Of a stretch of DNA of 64,000 bases, positions 8,998-16,965 are shown one piece after another. The stretch is from assembly GCF_003258705.1 (NCBI RefSeq), contig NZ_CP029480.1, positions 496,001 through 560,000 on the forward strand, in the 5' to 3' direction. Under the pieces are notes generated by a model. The model saw nothing but the letters and a program-made list of their open reading frames with translations, was not told the DNA's origin and did not search any database. The stretch is from Arcticibacterium luteifluviistationis. Its GTDB lineage: Bacteria > Bacteroidota > Bacteroidia > Cytophagales > Spirosomataceae. The number at the start of each line of letters is the position of its first letter. The stretch's first letter is position 1. The position numbers were made by a program, and so were the translations under genes.

Positions 8998-9507
8998 ATG
9001 AATAAACCAATCTTTAAAATTCTTACATCTGCTGTCTTACTTATCATAGGATTTGTATGTGGAACTTTTTATAACAAATCTAATGATGAGCCGAAAAAAG
9101 AAATAGTAACAAGTGGTTCTGATTTTGAAATGATTCAAGAAGTTACTAATGAATTCGTAACTGCCTGGATAAATGGAGACGCTGAAGGATGTGCAAATAC
9201 TTATTCTGAAAATGCTGTATTTATGGTTCCAGACCAACCATCTTATCACGGAAGAAAAGCAATTAAAGACCGTTACGCAGAAATGTTTAACAAACGGAAT
9301 GACTCAACTCTCATTGAAATGACTGAAACAGTAAAGGAAGTAATTATGCTTGATGATTGGGCAGTAATTAGAGGTTCTGGTTTTGAAACGAGAGATTCAG
9401 AAGGAGCAAGCGGAACATACAAATGGATAATATTGAGTAAAAAACAACCAAATGGAAAATGGGAATCTGTATGGGATATTTTTAACGATGTTGAAGAAGT
9501 AGAATAA
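8998..9507 (+). CDS. SnoaL/NTF2-like protein with N-terminal anchor
   Basis: A membrane anchor or signal segment (about residues 5-25, ILTSAVLLIIGFVCGTFY) precedes a cone-shaped NTF2-like domain. Marks are EFVTAWINGDAEGCANTYSE, AVFMVPDQPSYHGRKAIKDR and the C-terminal KWIILSKKQPNGKW..WDIFN. This is the pattern of DUF4440/SnoaL-like proteins, which bind or convert small hydrophobic molecules. The domain therefore lies outside the cytoplasmic membrane. The gene stands alone between a mosaic repeat and a short inverted repeat (GTTAGCAAC before, GTTGCTAAC after). Function beyond the fold is unknown. Confidence 0.75.
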   Translation: MNKPIFKILTSAVLLIIGFVCGTFYNKSNDEPKKEIVTSGSDFEMIQEVTNEFVTAWINGDAEGCANTYSENAVFMVPDQPSYHGRKAIKDRYAEMFNKRNDSTLIEMTETVKEVIMLDDWAVIRGSGFETRDSEGASGTYKWIILSKKQPNGKWESVWDIFNDVEEVE

Positions 9508-9630
9508 CAGTTGCTAACAATGGCTATACGTAATGCGGGTGAAGTGCTAAATCGAAGTTTCGGCTTATTTATCCGCTCTCAGTTTAGATATTTATGAAAC
9601 AAAAATTAACAAATATAAAAACAGATAGCA

Positions 9631-10422
9631 ATGAATACGAAACTAATATTGATTTTCGCGATTATTTTATTTCAATCGTGCAAAACACAACAATTACAAA
9701 CAAAATCTTCTTCTCCTAAAGTTGAAAATCAGCTTGAAGGGGAGTTAGATTATGCCAAAGGGGGCAGTGAACTTGTACAATGGCAAAAAAGTGGCGATGA
9801 AATTTCGCTTGGCAGTATTGATGAAACAGGTGTGATTCATTTCAGTTTACCAGCGTACGATATAAAAGCACTTGGTAGAAGTCACATGGAATATCAGTTT
9901 GAAAGCCAATTAGATATGCTAAGGTGTAAGGGGAATGGTGATTTTGACATGATGGGTCAGCCTCTTTTCAAAACGCCTTATGAGGATGTTTACTCGCAGT
10001 TATATCCGCCTTTGTATATAAAGAAGTACGGTGTTAATATAGCTTATATAGCTCCCGTTTCTGACGAAAAAGTGCTTATTAAAGAGAACTTTAACAAGGT
10101 AATAGGTGATAAATACTATTGGATGTACATAGATAGGGACCTTGATTTTAAAAATAAATGTATACGAGAAACATTTCAAGATCCTGACTTTGAAATTGAG
10201 AGGAGTGCAGATATTCAATTTAAAGAAGGCTGGAACTTTATCAAAAGTAGTCTTGTAGAACTACAAAATTATGGCGAAAATAATGAGAAGGTCATGGCCA
10301 AAAGAATACTATTTACGCAAAGTTCTCCCCTGTCTAAAGATGTGAAATGGTATATGGTGAGAGTAATGGATGATGAAAAAATAATAGCTGCAAAAAAAGA
10401 ATACGAATTACAAAGCAATTAA
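9631..10422 (+). CDS. Lipoprotein of unknown function
   Basis: This 263-residue protein has a lipoprotein signal (FAIILFQSC, Cys at 17) followed by a short polar linker, so it should be anchored in the periplasm or outer membrane. The body contains LVQWQKSGDEISLGSIDETG, an aromatic-rich YSQLYPPLYIKKYGVN segment and a C-terminal KWYMVRVMDDEKIIAAKKE. I do not recognise a family. It is on the + strand like all its neighbours, and mosaic repeat copy 2 lies just downstream. Confidence 0.65.
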   Translation: MNTKLILIFAIILFQSCKTQQLQTKSSSPKVENQLEGELDYAKGGSELVQWQKSGDEISLGSIDETGVIHFSLPAYDIKALGRSHMEYQFESQLDMLRCKGNGDFDMMGQPLFKTPYEDVYSQLYPPLYIKKYGVNIAYIAPVSDEKVLIKENFNKVIGDKYYWMYIDRDLDFKNKCIRETFQDPDFEIERSADIQFKEGWNFIKSSLVELQNYGENNEKVMAKRILFTQSSPLSKDVKWYMVRVMDDEKIIAAKKEYELQSN

Positions 10423-10454
10423 CAATTTCGAAATGGACAAATGGCTTCAAATAA

Positions 10455-10712
10455 TATAGCTTAGGGGTTATAAACCCTTGGCTTGACATCATTCATTGTA
10501 TTTCCCACTTTGCGAGGCCTTCTGTCTCCGCCGATGGGAGTACAAGCTGCTTAGACTTCAAAGAGTTTATTCGATTAGACTTCATGGATAATTTCGATAT
10601 TTTTGATAGAAAGTTTTCAAGTTTGAACTACAAGAAGTCTGGACAATAACATCCCGATAGCTATCGGGAGACGCTACTCGGACAGCAAATGCGTCTACAC
10701 TAACCGTTGTAA
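10455..10712 (+). repeat. Mosaic intergenic repeat, copy 2 (head plus type-A tail)
   Basis: It shares with copy 1 the blocks CTTGGCTTGACATCATT, TTCTGTCTCCGCCGATGGGA, TTAGACTTCATGGATAATTT, GGACAATAACATCCCGATAG and GTCTACACTAACCGTTG. It contains the perfect palindrome CCCGATAGCTATCGGG at 10653-10668. The start codon of the DmpA-type peptidase follows 21 bases later. Confidence 0.75.
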
Positions 10713-10732
10713 TACATTAAAAACCAACTAAT

Positions 10733-11908
10733 ATGAAAAGAAGATATATAGCTTTTTTAATAATACTAATTAGTTCTCAATCATACGGACAAAAACCGAG
10801 AGCCAGAGATTTAGGGGTTCCGTTTGTTGGCAAAACTGGAGCGTTTAATGCAATTACGGATGTTAAAGGAGTTGAAGTAGGTTATAGTACTATGATTTCT
10901 GGAGAAGGGGAAAACATTATTGGTAAAGGACCTATAAGAACTGGAGTTACTGCAATATTCCCCAGAGGAAAAGCCAAAAAGTTTAGTCCAGTTTATGCCA
11001 ATTGGTACAGTCTTAATGGAAATGGAGAAATGACAGGCACAACTTGGGTGACAGAATCAGGATTTTTGGAAACACCAATAATGATAACTAATACCAACAG
11101 TGTTGGAGTTGTTCGAGACGCAGTATTGAAGTGGTATGTAGATACAGATTGGTATAGCGGAGAAGATTGGTGGTACACGTATCCGGTAGTGGCTGAAACT
11201 TATGATGGTTTCCTTAATGACATCTATGGGTTTCACGTTAAAGAAGAAAATGTATTAGAAGCCATAAAAAACTCATCGAGTGGAGCCATTGCTGAAGGTA
11301 ATGTTGGTGGCGGAACTGGCATGATGTGCCTAGGCTTTAAAGGCGGAACAGGAACTTCTTCAAGAGTTTTTAAAATAAAGGATTCAACATATACCGTTGG
11401 AGCAATTGTTCAATCCAATTTTGGAGCTAAAAGAAACCTATCCATCGCAGGCGTTCCTGTCGGAATTGAATTAATGGACACTTTAAACTACAAATTTAAT
11501 GCACCACCAAAATCAAGAAGACAGGAAGGAGATGGTTCAATTATCGTAATTATAGCAACAGACGTACCGCTCTTACCGCATCAATTAAAAAGAATTGCTC
11601 AAAGAATTCCACTAGGAGTTGGAATTGTAGGCGGACGAGGAAGCAATGGCTCTGGAGACATTTTTTTAGCCTTCTCAACGGCAAATGAAAATGCATTTAA
11701 TAGAGATGAAACCACTACTGTGAAATCAATGCCGAATGACCAACTAATGCCAGTTTTTGAAGCAACAGTTCAGGCAGTTGAAGAAGCGATTATTAATGCA
11801 ATGATAGCCGCTGAAACTATGGAAGGAATTAACGGAAATAAAGCCTATGCTTTACCACACGATTTGCTTATTGAAACCTTAAAAAAATATAATCGGCTGA
11901 AAGAATAA
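10733..11908 (+). CDS. P1-family (DmpA-type) aminopeptidase, secreted
   Basis: This 391-residue protein begins with a signal peptide ending near SYGQ (residue 20). It then shows the DmpA/S58 N-terminal-nucleophile fold: ITDVKGVEVGYST, GVTAIFPRG, NGNGEMTGTTWV, NVGGGTGMMCLGFKGGTGT and the self-cleavage/nucleophile site DGSIIVIIATD. In the family, cleavage before that Ser makes two chains and exposes the catalytic amine. Members release N-terminal residues, including D-amino acids or beta-alanine, from peptides. The length is typical. The gene stands alone, preceded by mosaic repeat copy 2. Confidence 0.88.
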   Translation: MKRRYIAFLIILISSQSYGQKPRARDLGVPFVGKTGAFNAITDVKGVEVGYSTMISGEGENIIGKGPIRTGVTAIFPRGKAKKFSPVYANWYSLNGNGEMTGTTWVTESGFLETPIMITNTNSVGVVRDAVLKWYVDTDWYSGEDWWYTYPVVAETYDGFLNDIYGFHVKEENVLEAIKNSSSGAIAEGNVGGGTGMMCLGFKGGTGTSSRVFKIKDSTYTVGAIVQSNFGAKRNLSIAGVPVGIELMDTLNYKFNAPPKSRRQEGDGSIIVIIATDVPLLPHQLKRIAQRIPLGVGIVGGRGSNGSGDIFLAFSTANENAFNRDETTTVKSMPNDQLMPVFEATVQAVEEAIINAMIAAETMEGINGNKAYALPHDLLIETLKKYNRLKE

Positions 11909-12210
11909 CGTGGTACCATCGAGTGATATGAGAACAGACTTGCTATCGCTGCGTTCGCCCGTCCGTGAGGTCTCTTCGACCTCGCGAAATTCTTTATCGG
12001 TTTTCAGACCGTTTATAGTTTCACTTATTCTACATTCTTGATGCTCCATCGTTATTTTTGACTAAATAGATACCTGATCTTAAGATTTGAGTATAAGTTA
12101 TATTTGGTAACAAGATTAACCACAAACGGTCAGAAGACGCACATACATTACTTCCGTCAGCAAACTTGAAGAGCTTAAAGAGCGAACAATTATTGCTAGA
12201 ACCCTACCAA

Positions 12211-12232
12211 AAGTAAACAGATAGGTTTACTT
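12211..12232. promoter_or_regulatory. Palindromic operator candidate upstream of the HTH/Fic pair
   Basis: The sequence AAGTAAAC, six bases, GTTTACTT is a perfect 8-base dyad about 100 bases before the HTH gene. The GTAAA/TTTAC core recurs downstream at 12242-12297. An autoregulated HTH antitoxin binding here is an inference. Confidence 0.55.
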
Positions 12233-12241
12233 ACTACCTGA

Positions 12242-12297
12242 TTTGTAAACATATACATTTACTTTTATGTATATTTGTAAATGCAACCGTTTACAAA
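12242..12297 (+). promoter_or_regulatory. Promoter/operator cluster of the HTH/Fic pair
   Basis: Three half-sites are visible: TTTGTAAAC (12242-12250), TTTGTAAAT (12274-12282) and the inverted GTTTACAAA (12289-12297). TATATTTG at 12270-12277 fits the Bacteroidota -7 element (TAnnTTTG), with a TTTG 24 bases upstream as a slightly distant -33. Half-sites overlapping the promoter suggest self-repression. Confidence 0.55.
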
Positions 12298-12330
12298 CAG
12301 CTCATTCTATAAACTTAATGATTTGCAAAA

Positions 12331-12792
12331 ATGAGAAACAAGAGAAAACTATTAATTGAGCAGTTGGACCAAAAACTTCAAGCATTCTCAGAAACTAGAA
12401 AGGTGCTAGTCCCAGAACGCGGATGGGTAAATACCATTCGGACAACACTCAATATGACAATGGCCCAACTTGGTACAAAACTAAATATAACAAGACAAGG
12501 TGTAAAAAGAATAGAGGACAGTGAAGCTAACGGAACAATAACACTCAATTCTTTAAAAGATGTAGCCAATGCAATGGACTTAAAACTAGTATATGCATTG
12601 CTTCCCAAAAATGAAACTATAGACGATTTAATTCAAATAAAAGCAGAAAAACTGGCCAAAAAAATTGTGTTAAGAACTAATCAAAATATGAAATTAGAGG
12701 ACCAAGGAATTGGAGATGAAAAGATAGCCAAAACCATAAAGGAGCTTGCAGATGAAATAAAACGAGAGATGAGAAAGTCATTATGGGATTAG
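12331..12792 (+). CDS. Mobile mystery protein A-like HTH protein (antitoxin)
   Basis: This 153-residue protein has a helix-turn-helix domain in its centre (MTMAQLGTKLNITRQGVKRI, then TLNSLKDVANAMDLKLVYAL). A conserved lead-in VPERGWVNTIRTTLNM and a charged tail flank it. This matches the family called mobile mystery protein A, which is almost always paired with a Fic protein. It overlaps the Fic gene by ten bases. The expected role is to repress the pair and possibly to neutralise the Fic enzyme. Dyad operators lie directly upstream. The family is often carried by mobile DNA. Confidence 0.85.
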   Translation: MRNKRKLLIEQLDQKLQAFSETRKVLVPERGWVNTIRTTLNMTMAQLGTKLNITRQGVKRIEDSEANGTITLNSLKDVANAMDLKLVYALLPKNETIDDLIQIKAEKLAKKIVLRTNQNMKLEDQGIGDEKIAKTIKELADEIKREMRKSLWD

Positions 12793-13379
12793 CATACACA
12801 TATAAAGATGGACAAACACCTTTAGATGAAGAAGAAAAAGAAGGTCTTAAAATAAAGTCAATTTCTACGCAAGGAGAACTGGACGAATTTGAGCAAATGA
12901 ACATTGAGAAAGCAGTGGAATGGACCATTCATACAAAATTTAAACCTGAAAAAATCTTGACCGAAAAGTTTGTAAAAAACTTACACAAAAGAATGTACGG
13001 TGATGTATGGAAATGGGCTGGTGAGTTTAGAAGGACCGAAAAAAACATTGGAATTTCGTGGACACAAATTGGGATTGAATTAAAGAATTTATTGGACGAC
13101 ACAACTTATTGGATAGGAAATAAAACCTTTTCACCAGAAGAGGTGGCTATTAGATTCAAGCATCGAATAGTATCTATTCATTGTTTTCCCAATGGAAATG
13201 GCCGACATTCTAGAATAATGGCTGATATAATTATGGAATCGATATTTAAAAATGAAATATTTTCTTGGCAACAATCAAATATGGTTCGAGCTAATGAAAC
13301 TAGAAAAAAATACATTACCGCCTTAAAAGAAGCTGACAATGGAAACATTGCAACATTAATTAAATTTGCAAAAAACTAA
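12783..13379 (+). CDS. Fic-domain protein, mobile mystery protein B-like
   Basis: This 198-residue cytoplasmic Fic protein carries the catalytic motif HCFPNGNGRHSR (His near 133), which has all key residues for transferring a nucleotide monophosphate to a target hydroxyl. The N-terminal TPLDEEEKEGLK and ELDEFEQMNIEKA are typical of mobile mystery protein B. WKWAGEFRRTEKNIGI is the usual Fic beta-flap region. Translation is coupled to the HTH gene. It probably acts as the toxin, or as a regulatory AMP-transferase, in this pair; its target is unknown. The typical length and intact motif suggest it is functional. Confidence 0.88.
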   Translation: MGLAYTYKDGQTPLDEEEKEGLKIKSISTQGELDEFEQMNIEKAVEWTIHTKFKPEKILTEKFVKNLHKRMYGDVWKWAGEFRRTEKNIGISWTQIGIELKNLLDDTTYWIGNKTFSPEEVAIRFKHRIVSIHCFPNGNGRHSRIMADIIMESIFKNEIFSWQQSNMVRANETRKKYITALKEADNGNIATLIKFAKN

Positions 13380-13450
13380 AGCGAGCAATGGTTGAATAAT
13401 TATCTGTTCCGCTCCCTATGGTCTACCTTCCTCAATCTGCACATTATTCC

Positions 13451-13590
13451 GCTCTCCTAAGCTTCCTCCTAAGGCGGGTAAATGTAGCTTAGGTTAGGCC
13501 TTATAAAGCCTCTGGCTTGTCATCCATAAAAAATAGTCAAGATTAGTATGGATTAAAGAATAATACCTGCACCTTTTGGTTGGGAGATAT
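13451..13590 (+). repeat. Mosaic intergenic repeat, copy 3 (head plus type-B tail)
   Basis: The head is almost identical to copy 1 (CTCCTAAGCTTCCTCCTAAG, then GTAGCTTAGGTTAGG and AAGCCTCTGGCTTG). The tail is of the other type: AGTATGGATTAAAGAATAAT followed by CCTGCACCTTTTGGTTGGG, as at 14073 and 15968. It precedes the HNH gene. Confidence 0.7.
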
Positions 13591-13633
13591 AGACCTTTGT
13601 ACACCTGTTGACCAATGAAAAACAACAAGAATT

Positions 13634-13933
13634 ATGGATTTTAAGATTTTCATTTTACTGTTTGCGGGATTATCCATATGGCTATTTAAACGTTGGATTT
13701 TTAACATAAAGCGTAAGCGAAGACGCGATTATTACAGAAATGTATATTTAAAGTCAGACGATTGGAAGCGTAAACGATATGTTGTTCTTAAAAGAGATAA
13801 TTGGCAATGTGTTTATTGCGGTGCACCCGCAACACAAGTTCATCACAAGAGATATGCAAAAAAGAATATCGGGAAAGAACCAATAAAATGGCTGGTTTCG
13901 GTTTGTAAACCTTGCCATGACAAACAGCATTAA
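13634..13933 (+). CDS. Small HNH endonuclease with membrane anchor
   Basis: In this 99-residue protein, residues 2-21 form a hydrophobic helix followed by a strongly basic stretch (RWIFNIKRKRRRDYYR), so the protein probably sits in the membrane with its domain inside. The rest is a compact HNH fold: CVYCGAP (first Cys pair), VHHKRY (catalytic His-His) and CKPCHDKQH (second Cys pair and His). Such domains cut DNA with one metal ion. The size suits a free-standing nuclease. An anchored HNH nuclease near a Fic pair fits an accessory or defence setting. No immunity partner is seen next to it. Confidence 0.82.
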   Translation: MDFKIFILLFAGLSIWLFKRWIFNIKRKRRRDYYRNVYLKSDDWKRKRYVVLKRDNWQCVYCGAPATQVHHKRYAKKNIGKEPIKWLVSVCKPCHDKQH

Positions 13934-14072
13934 AAAACAACAAAGCTGAACACATAACATCTGCTATAGCAAATGTAGGCTTAATGCTAAAAAGTGGAGT
14001 CCAATCTACTCGCGAGGTTAGGTATTATCCCTCCCCTTAGTTTGACCTCAAATAGCATTTTACAGACCTGTC

Positions 14073-14150
14073 CACAAAACATTTGACGTCTGTTAAAAAC
14101 CTACTAGCTTAGCGTGGATTTAAGAATAGTATCTGCAGCTTTTGTTTGGG
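14073..14150 (+). repeat. Mosaic intergenic repeat, copy 4 (type-B tail only)
   Basis: It shares ACAAAACATTTGACGTCTGT, TAGCTTAGCGTGGATTTAAG, AATAGTATCTGCAGC and TTTTGTTTGGG with 15968-16035. The head module is missing here. It runs up to the deacetylase gene. Confidence 0.7.
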
Positions 14151-14190
14151 TATGCAAACCTTGTCTTTTACTAAATCGAAATCCCATAAA

Positions 14191-15123
14191 ATGAAAACAC
14201 TCCCCTTACTATTAATATTATTCAGCACTGCTTTAGCTATTGGTCAGGAGAAAAAAATATGTATTTCAATTGATGATGTTCCTGCGGTGAAATACAATTC
14301 TAAAAATCGTAACCTAGATAAAGAGATTACCCTGAAATTAATAAAAACCTTTAAGGAATATAGTATTCCAGCTATCGGGTTTGTTAATGAAAAGAAGCTG
14401 TATAAAAAAGGGAAGTTAGATTCTACCAAACTGGAACTCCTGCACTTGTGGTTAAAAAATGGCTGCGATTTGGGCAACCATACCTATTCTCATTTCGATT
14501 ATAATAATGTTCCAGAATCAGATTATTTCAAGGATATTATAGACGGTCAAGAAGTCACTAAACCTCTGCTGAATGAATATGGAAAAACAATTAAGTATTT
14601 TAGACATCCATATCTTCACACAGGAAGTGATTCACTAAAAGCCATAAAACTTCAGGAATTTCTTAGTGAAAATGGTTATACCAGCTGCCCTGTTACCATT
14701 GATAATGATGATTACCTATTTGCAAAGGCGTATCATATAGCTCTTACTAAAAATGATAATTCAATGGCAGCTACAATTGCCGAGAACTATATTGACTATA
14801 TGGAGAAAATCCTTCTTTTATTCGAGAGAAAATCAACTGAAGTGTTCGGTAAAAACATAGCTCAATCCTTACTAATTCATGCCAGTCTTTTAAATGCAGA
14901 TTATCTAGATGAATTAGCCATGCTGTATAAAAAACATGGCTACACGTTTGTATCGCAGGAAGAAGTCCTTAATCAGAAAGAATACGCCACAGAAATTAAT
15001 ACTTACAGTAGTCGTGGTTTGTCATGGATTTATAGAAGGGGAATGAGTTTAGGAAAAGGAGACGATATTATGTCAGAAAGCATTGATGTTCCAGACGCAA
15101 TAATCCAGTACGCAAAAGAATAA
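14191..15123 (+). CDS. Polysaccharide deacetylase (NodB-type), secreted
   Basis: I choose the ATG at 14191 because a clean signal peptide (KTLPLLLILFSTALAIGQ) starts there; the ATG at 14146 would put polar residues in front of it. The mature part has the NodB fold: ISIDDVPA with the metal Asp pair, GNHTYSH with the metal His pair, and FRHPYLH with the catalytic-site Arg. Such enzymes remove N- or O-acetyl groups from sugar polymers or related substrates in the periplasm. The remaining sequence (about 310 residues) is normal for the Bacteroidota group. The substrate is not deducible. A type-B repeat lies directly upstream. Confidence 0.85.
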   Translation: MKTLPLLLILFSTALAIGQEKKICISIDDVPAVKYNSKNRNLDKEITLKLIKTFKEYSIPAIGFVNEKKLYKKGKLDSTKLELLHLWLKNGCDLGNHTYSHFDYNNVPESDYFKDIIDGQEVTKPLLNEYGKTIKYFRHPYLHTGSDSLKAIKLQEFLSENGYTSCPVTIDNDDYLFAKAYHIALTKNDNSMAATIAENYIDYMEKILLLFERKSTEVFGKNIAQSLLIHASLLNADYLDELAMLYKKHGYTFVSQEEVLNQKEYATEINTYSSRGLSWIYRRGMSLGKGDDIMSESIDVPDAIIQYAKE

Positions 15124-15218
15124 GTGTTATAAGGCTCTATAAGTTTGAACACTTACTTAGTACAATTTGTTAAAACATCTGTTAAGCGATTCTATAAATA
15201 TCATTGAAAGAAAAAATA

Positions 15219-15869
15219 ATGACAAAATTAAAAGAACTAACCGATGCTAAAATTGAAGCAGGTAGAAAGGCTAAACCTGAATTCATGAAAGGGGTTGATG
15301 ATATTATTAATAAAGCAAAAGCTTTCCAACAAGGTAGTGACGCCATTAAAGTTGGCCAAAAAGCTCCAAATTTTGAACTCCCTAATCCTGAAGGAAAATC
15401 TATATCCTTAGAAACCTTATTAGGTAAAGGCCCTGTTGTGGTCACATTTTATCGTGGCGACTGGTGTCCTTACTGCAACCTTCAACTTAGAGCTTTACAA
15501 GCTAAACTAGACGAAATTCATTCCTTGGGTGCTACATTAGTTGCTATCAGTCCTCAAGTACCTGACGGCTCCATGACTAAAAGTGAAATTAGTAAAATGG
15601 ACTTTACTGTATTATCAGATCAAGATGCCAAAGTAGCTTCACAGTATGGAGTTGCTTGGGAAGTACCAGAGTTTTTGATGGAACATATGCGAGTAGATAG
15701 AAATCTTGATTTAGAAACAATCAATAATGGCAATGGTAACATTTTACCTATTCCAGCCACATTTGTATTGAATTCTGACGGAGTAGTTACATGGAACTAT
15801 GTCAACGTGGACTATAGAACTCGTTCAGAACCTGATGAAATTATTGAGGCCTTGAAAAAGCTATCTTAA
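15219..15869 (+). CDS. AhpC/TSA-family peroxiredoxin
   Basis: This thioredoxin-fold peroxidase of about 216 residues has VGQKAPNFELPNPEGK, then VVVTFYRGDWCPYCNLQLRA with the peroxidatic Cys, and AISPQVP. A second Cys three residues on gives a CPYC pair, as in the larger AhpC/TSA proteins that resemble bacterioferritin comigratory proteins. It reduces peroxides in the cytoplasm; no signal peptide is present. I take the ATG at 15219, five codons inside a TTG-started frame (15204). A 45-residue helical N-terminal extension precedes the fold. Single gene on the + strand. Confidence 0.85.
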   Translation: MTKLKELTDAKIEAGRKAKPEFMKGVDDIINKAKAFQQGSDAIKVGQKAPNFELPNPEGKSISLETLLGKGPVVVTFYRGDWCPYCNLQLRALQAKLDEIHSLGATLVAISPQVPDGSMTKSEISKMDFTVLSDQDAKVASQYGVAWEVPEFLMEHMRVDRNLDLETINNGNGNILPIPATFVLNSDGVVTWNYVNVDYRTRSEPDEIIEALKKLS

Positions 15870-15900
15870 GAATTAGCTTCATTTAAGGAGATGATTACTT

Positions 15901-16035
15901 TTCTCCTAAGCTTGTAAATCGTCATAAAGCCTCTGGCTTGGAATCAAATTACATTCCCCAAGAGCTCCCACAAAACATTTGACATCTATTAGTTTAGTGT
16001 GGATTTAAGAATAGTAGCTGCAACTTTTGTTCGGA
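15901..16035 (+). repeat. Mosaic intergenic repeat, copy 5 (head plus type-B tail)
   Basis: A shortened head (CTCCTAAGCTTGTAAA, AAAGCCTCTGGCTTG) is followed by the type-B tail (ACAAAACATTTGACATCTAT, GTGTGGATTTAAGAATAGTA, GCTGCAACTTTTGTT). It precedes the membrane protein at 16071. Confidence 0.7.
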
Positions 16036-16070
16036 TAGAATAACGGTGTCCTTCATTTCAAAAAGTAAAA

Positions 16071-16643
16071 ATGAAAGAGAAAAAAATCTCGATTTTATAT
16101 TATACCGGATTTTATTTACTCCTAGTGATTGTTTTAATTTATGCGGAAAAAGGAATAAATGTCTACGTAGTAATTTCCCCTTTGGTATTCTTAACAATAG
16201 ATTTTTATTTTCGAGAGATTAGAGAATCAAAAGTTACTGTAAAAAGGAAAGAAAAAATTCATGAACTCTTAATTGAAAAATATGGGAATGGGAAAAAAAA
16301 CTCTGAAGGAGACTTAGAATGCTTGATTAAAAACAGAAATATAATTTTCAAATATCATACTTGTCTATCGCATAAAGGTTATGTAATAAATAATTTTCTA
16401 ACCTTATATATGGATATATCAAACATAGAAAGTGACATAAAAGAGCTATGCAAAATTCATTTCTTTTGCAGTAAAATTGATTCTAGAGATTGTATTTATT
16501 CACCTGTTGGTTCTTCTCTATTTAGTAACTCCCTTAAAACATTAGTGAAAAATTCAGAAAATGCTTTAGAATCAATAATTGGAAAAAGTGATATATATAT
16601 CCAAAAAAAGAGAAGAAAAACGAAAGAACAAAGAAAGCTATAA
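16071..16643 (+). CDS. Small membrane protein of unknown function
   Basis: This 190-residue protein has two N-terminal hydrophobic segments (about 6-24 and 30-45, YYTGFYLLLVIVLIYA and VYVVISPLVFLTIDFYF), followed by a soluble, Lys-rich domain with scattered Cys residues and a strongly basic tail (KKRRKTKEQRKL). I recognise no family. It lies between two mosaic repeats (copies 5 and 6). Its very low GC and Lys-rich composition match other singletons of the array. Confidence 0.55.
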   Translation: MKEKKISILYYTGFYLLLVIVLIYAEKGINVYVVISPLVFLTIDFYFREIRESKVTVKRKEKIHELLIEKYGNGKKNSEGDLECLIKNRNIIFKYHTCLSHKGYVINNFLTLYMDISNIESDIKELCKIHFFCSKIDSRDCIYSPVGSSLFSNSLKTLVKNSENALESIIGKSDIYIQKKRRKTKEQRKL

Positions 16644-16675
16644 TTAATAAGGAATCTGGTGTTTAATCTGCATTC

Positions 16676-16950
16676 ATCTCCTAATCTTAAAGCTTGGATG
16701 TTATAAAACCTCTGGCTTAACATCAAATGGAATTTTACAGAAAACCAACACATCCTTCTTCATTTCAGAAATTGAACTCCCTTTTAAAATTCATTATTAG
16801 GTGACTACAATTCCTTGATTTCATGGATAGTTTCGATAGTCTTGGAGATAAATAGTTCAACAAGAACTTTAAGAGGTTTAGCCAATAACACGTCGTTAAA
16901 ATCGGGAGACATACTTTAAAGTAAAAATATATCTACACTAATATTAGCAG
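16676..16950 (+). repeat. Mosaic intergenic repeat, copy 6 (head plus type-A tail)
   Basis: This is the most diverged type-A copy: AAAACCTCTGGCTTAACATC, GATTTCATGGATAGTTTCGA, CCAATAACACGTCGTTAAAA, TCGGGAGACATACTT and ATCTACACTAATATTAGCAG. The central palindrome is broken (CGTCGTTAAAATCGGG). It ends 16 bases before the DUF1810 gene. Confidence 0.7.
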
Positions 16951-16965
16951 TAATAAGGATTAACA

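Larger units (their letters stand above)
11909..12330. other. Intergenic stretch with several inverted repeats
   Basis: It holds a small hairpin GAGGTC-TCTTC-GACCTC (around 11970), a distant inverted pair GACCGTTT / AAACGGTC (around 12008 and 12124), and a TAACG..CCAT..CGTTA pair whose outer arms start at the end of the peptidase gene and end near 12052. The right part holds operators for the HTH gene, listed separately. No gene was seen. Confidence 0.45.

Noticed and set aside
11909-12060. Possible attC recombination site (TAACG..CGTTA dyad after the peptidase gene)
   Set aside because: The outer bases do not fit the RYYYAAC/GTTRRRY core of attC sites, and no integrase is present in the window.
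8672-16950. Reading the spaced repeats as a CRISPR array
   Set aside because: Copies are long, unequal, mosaic and separated by whole genes; there are no short equal spacers and no cas genes.
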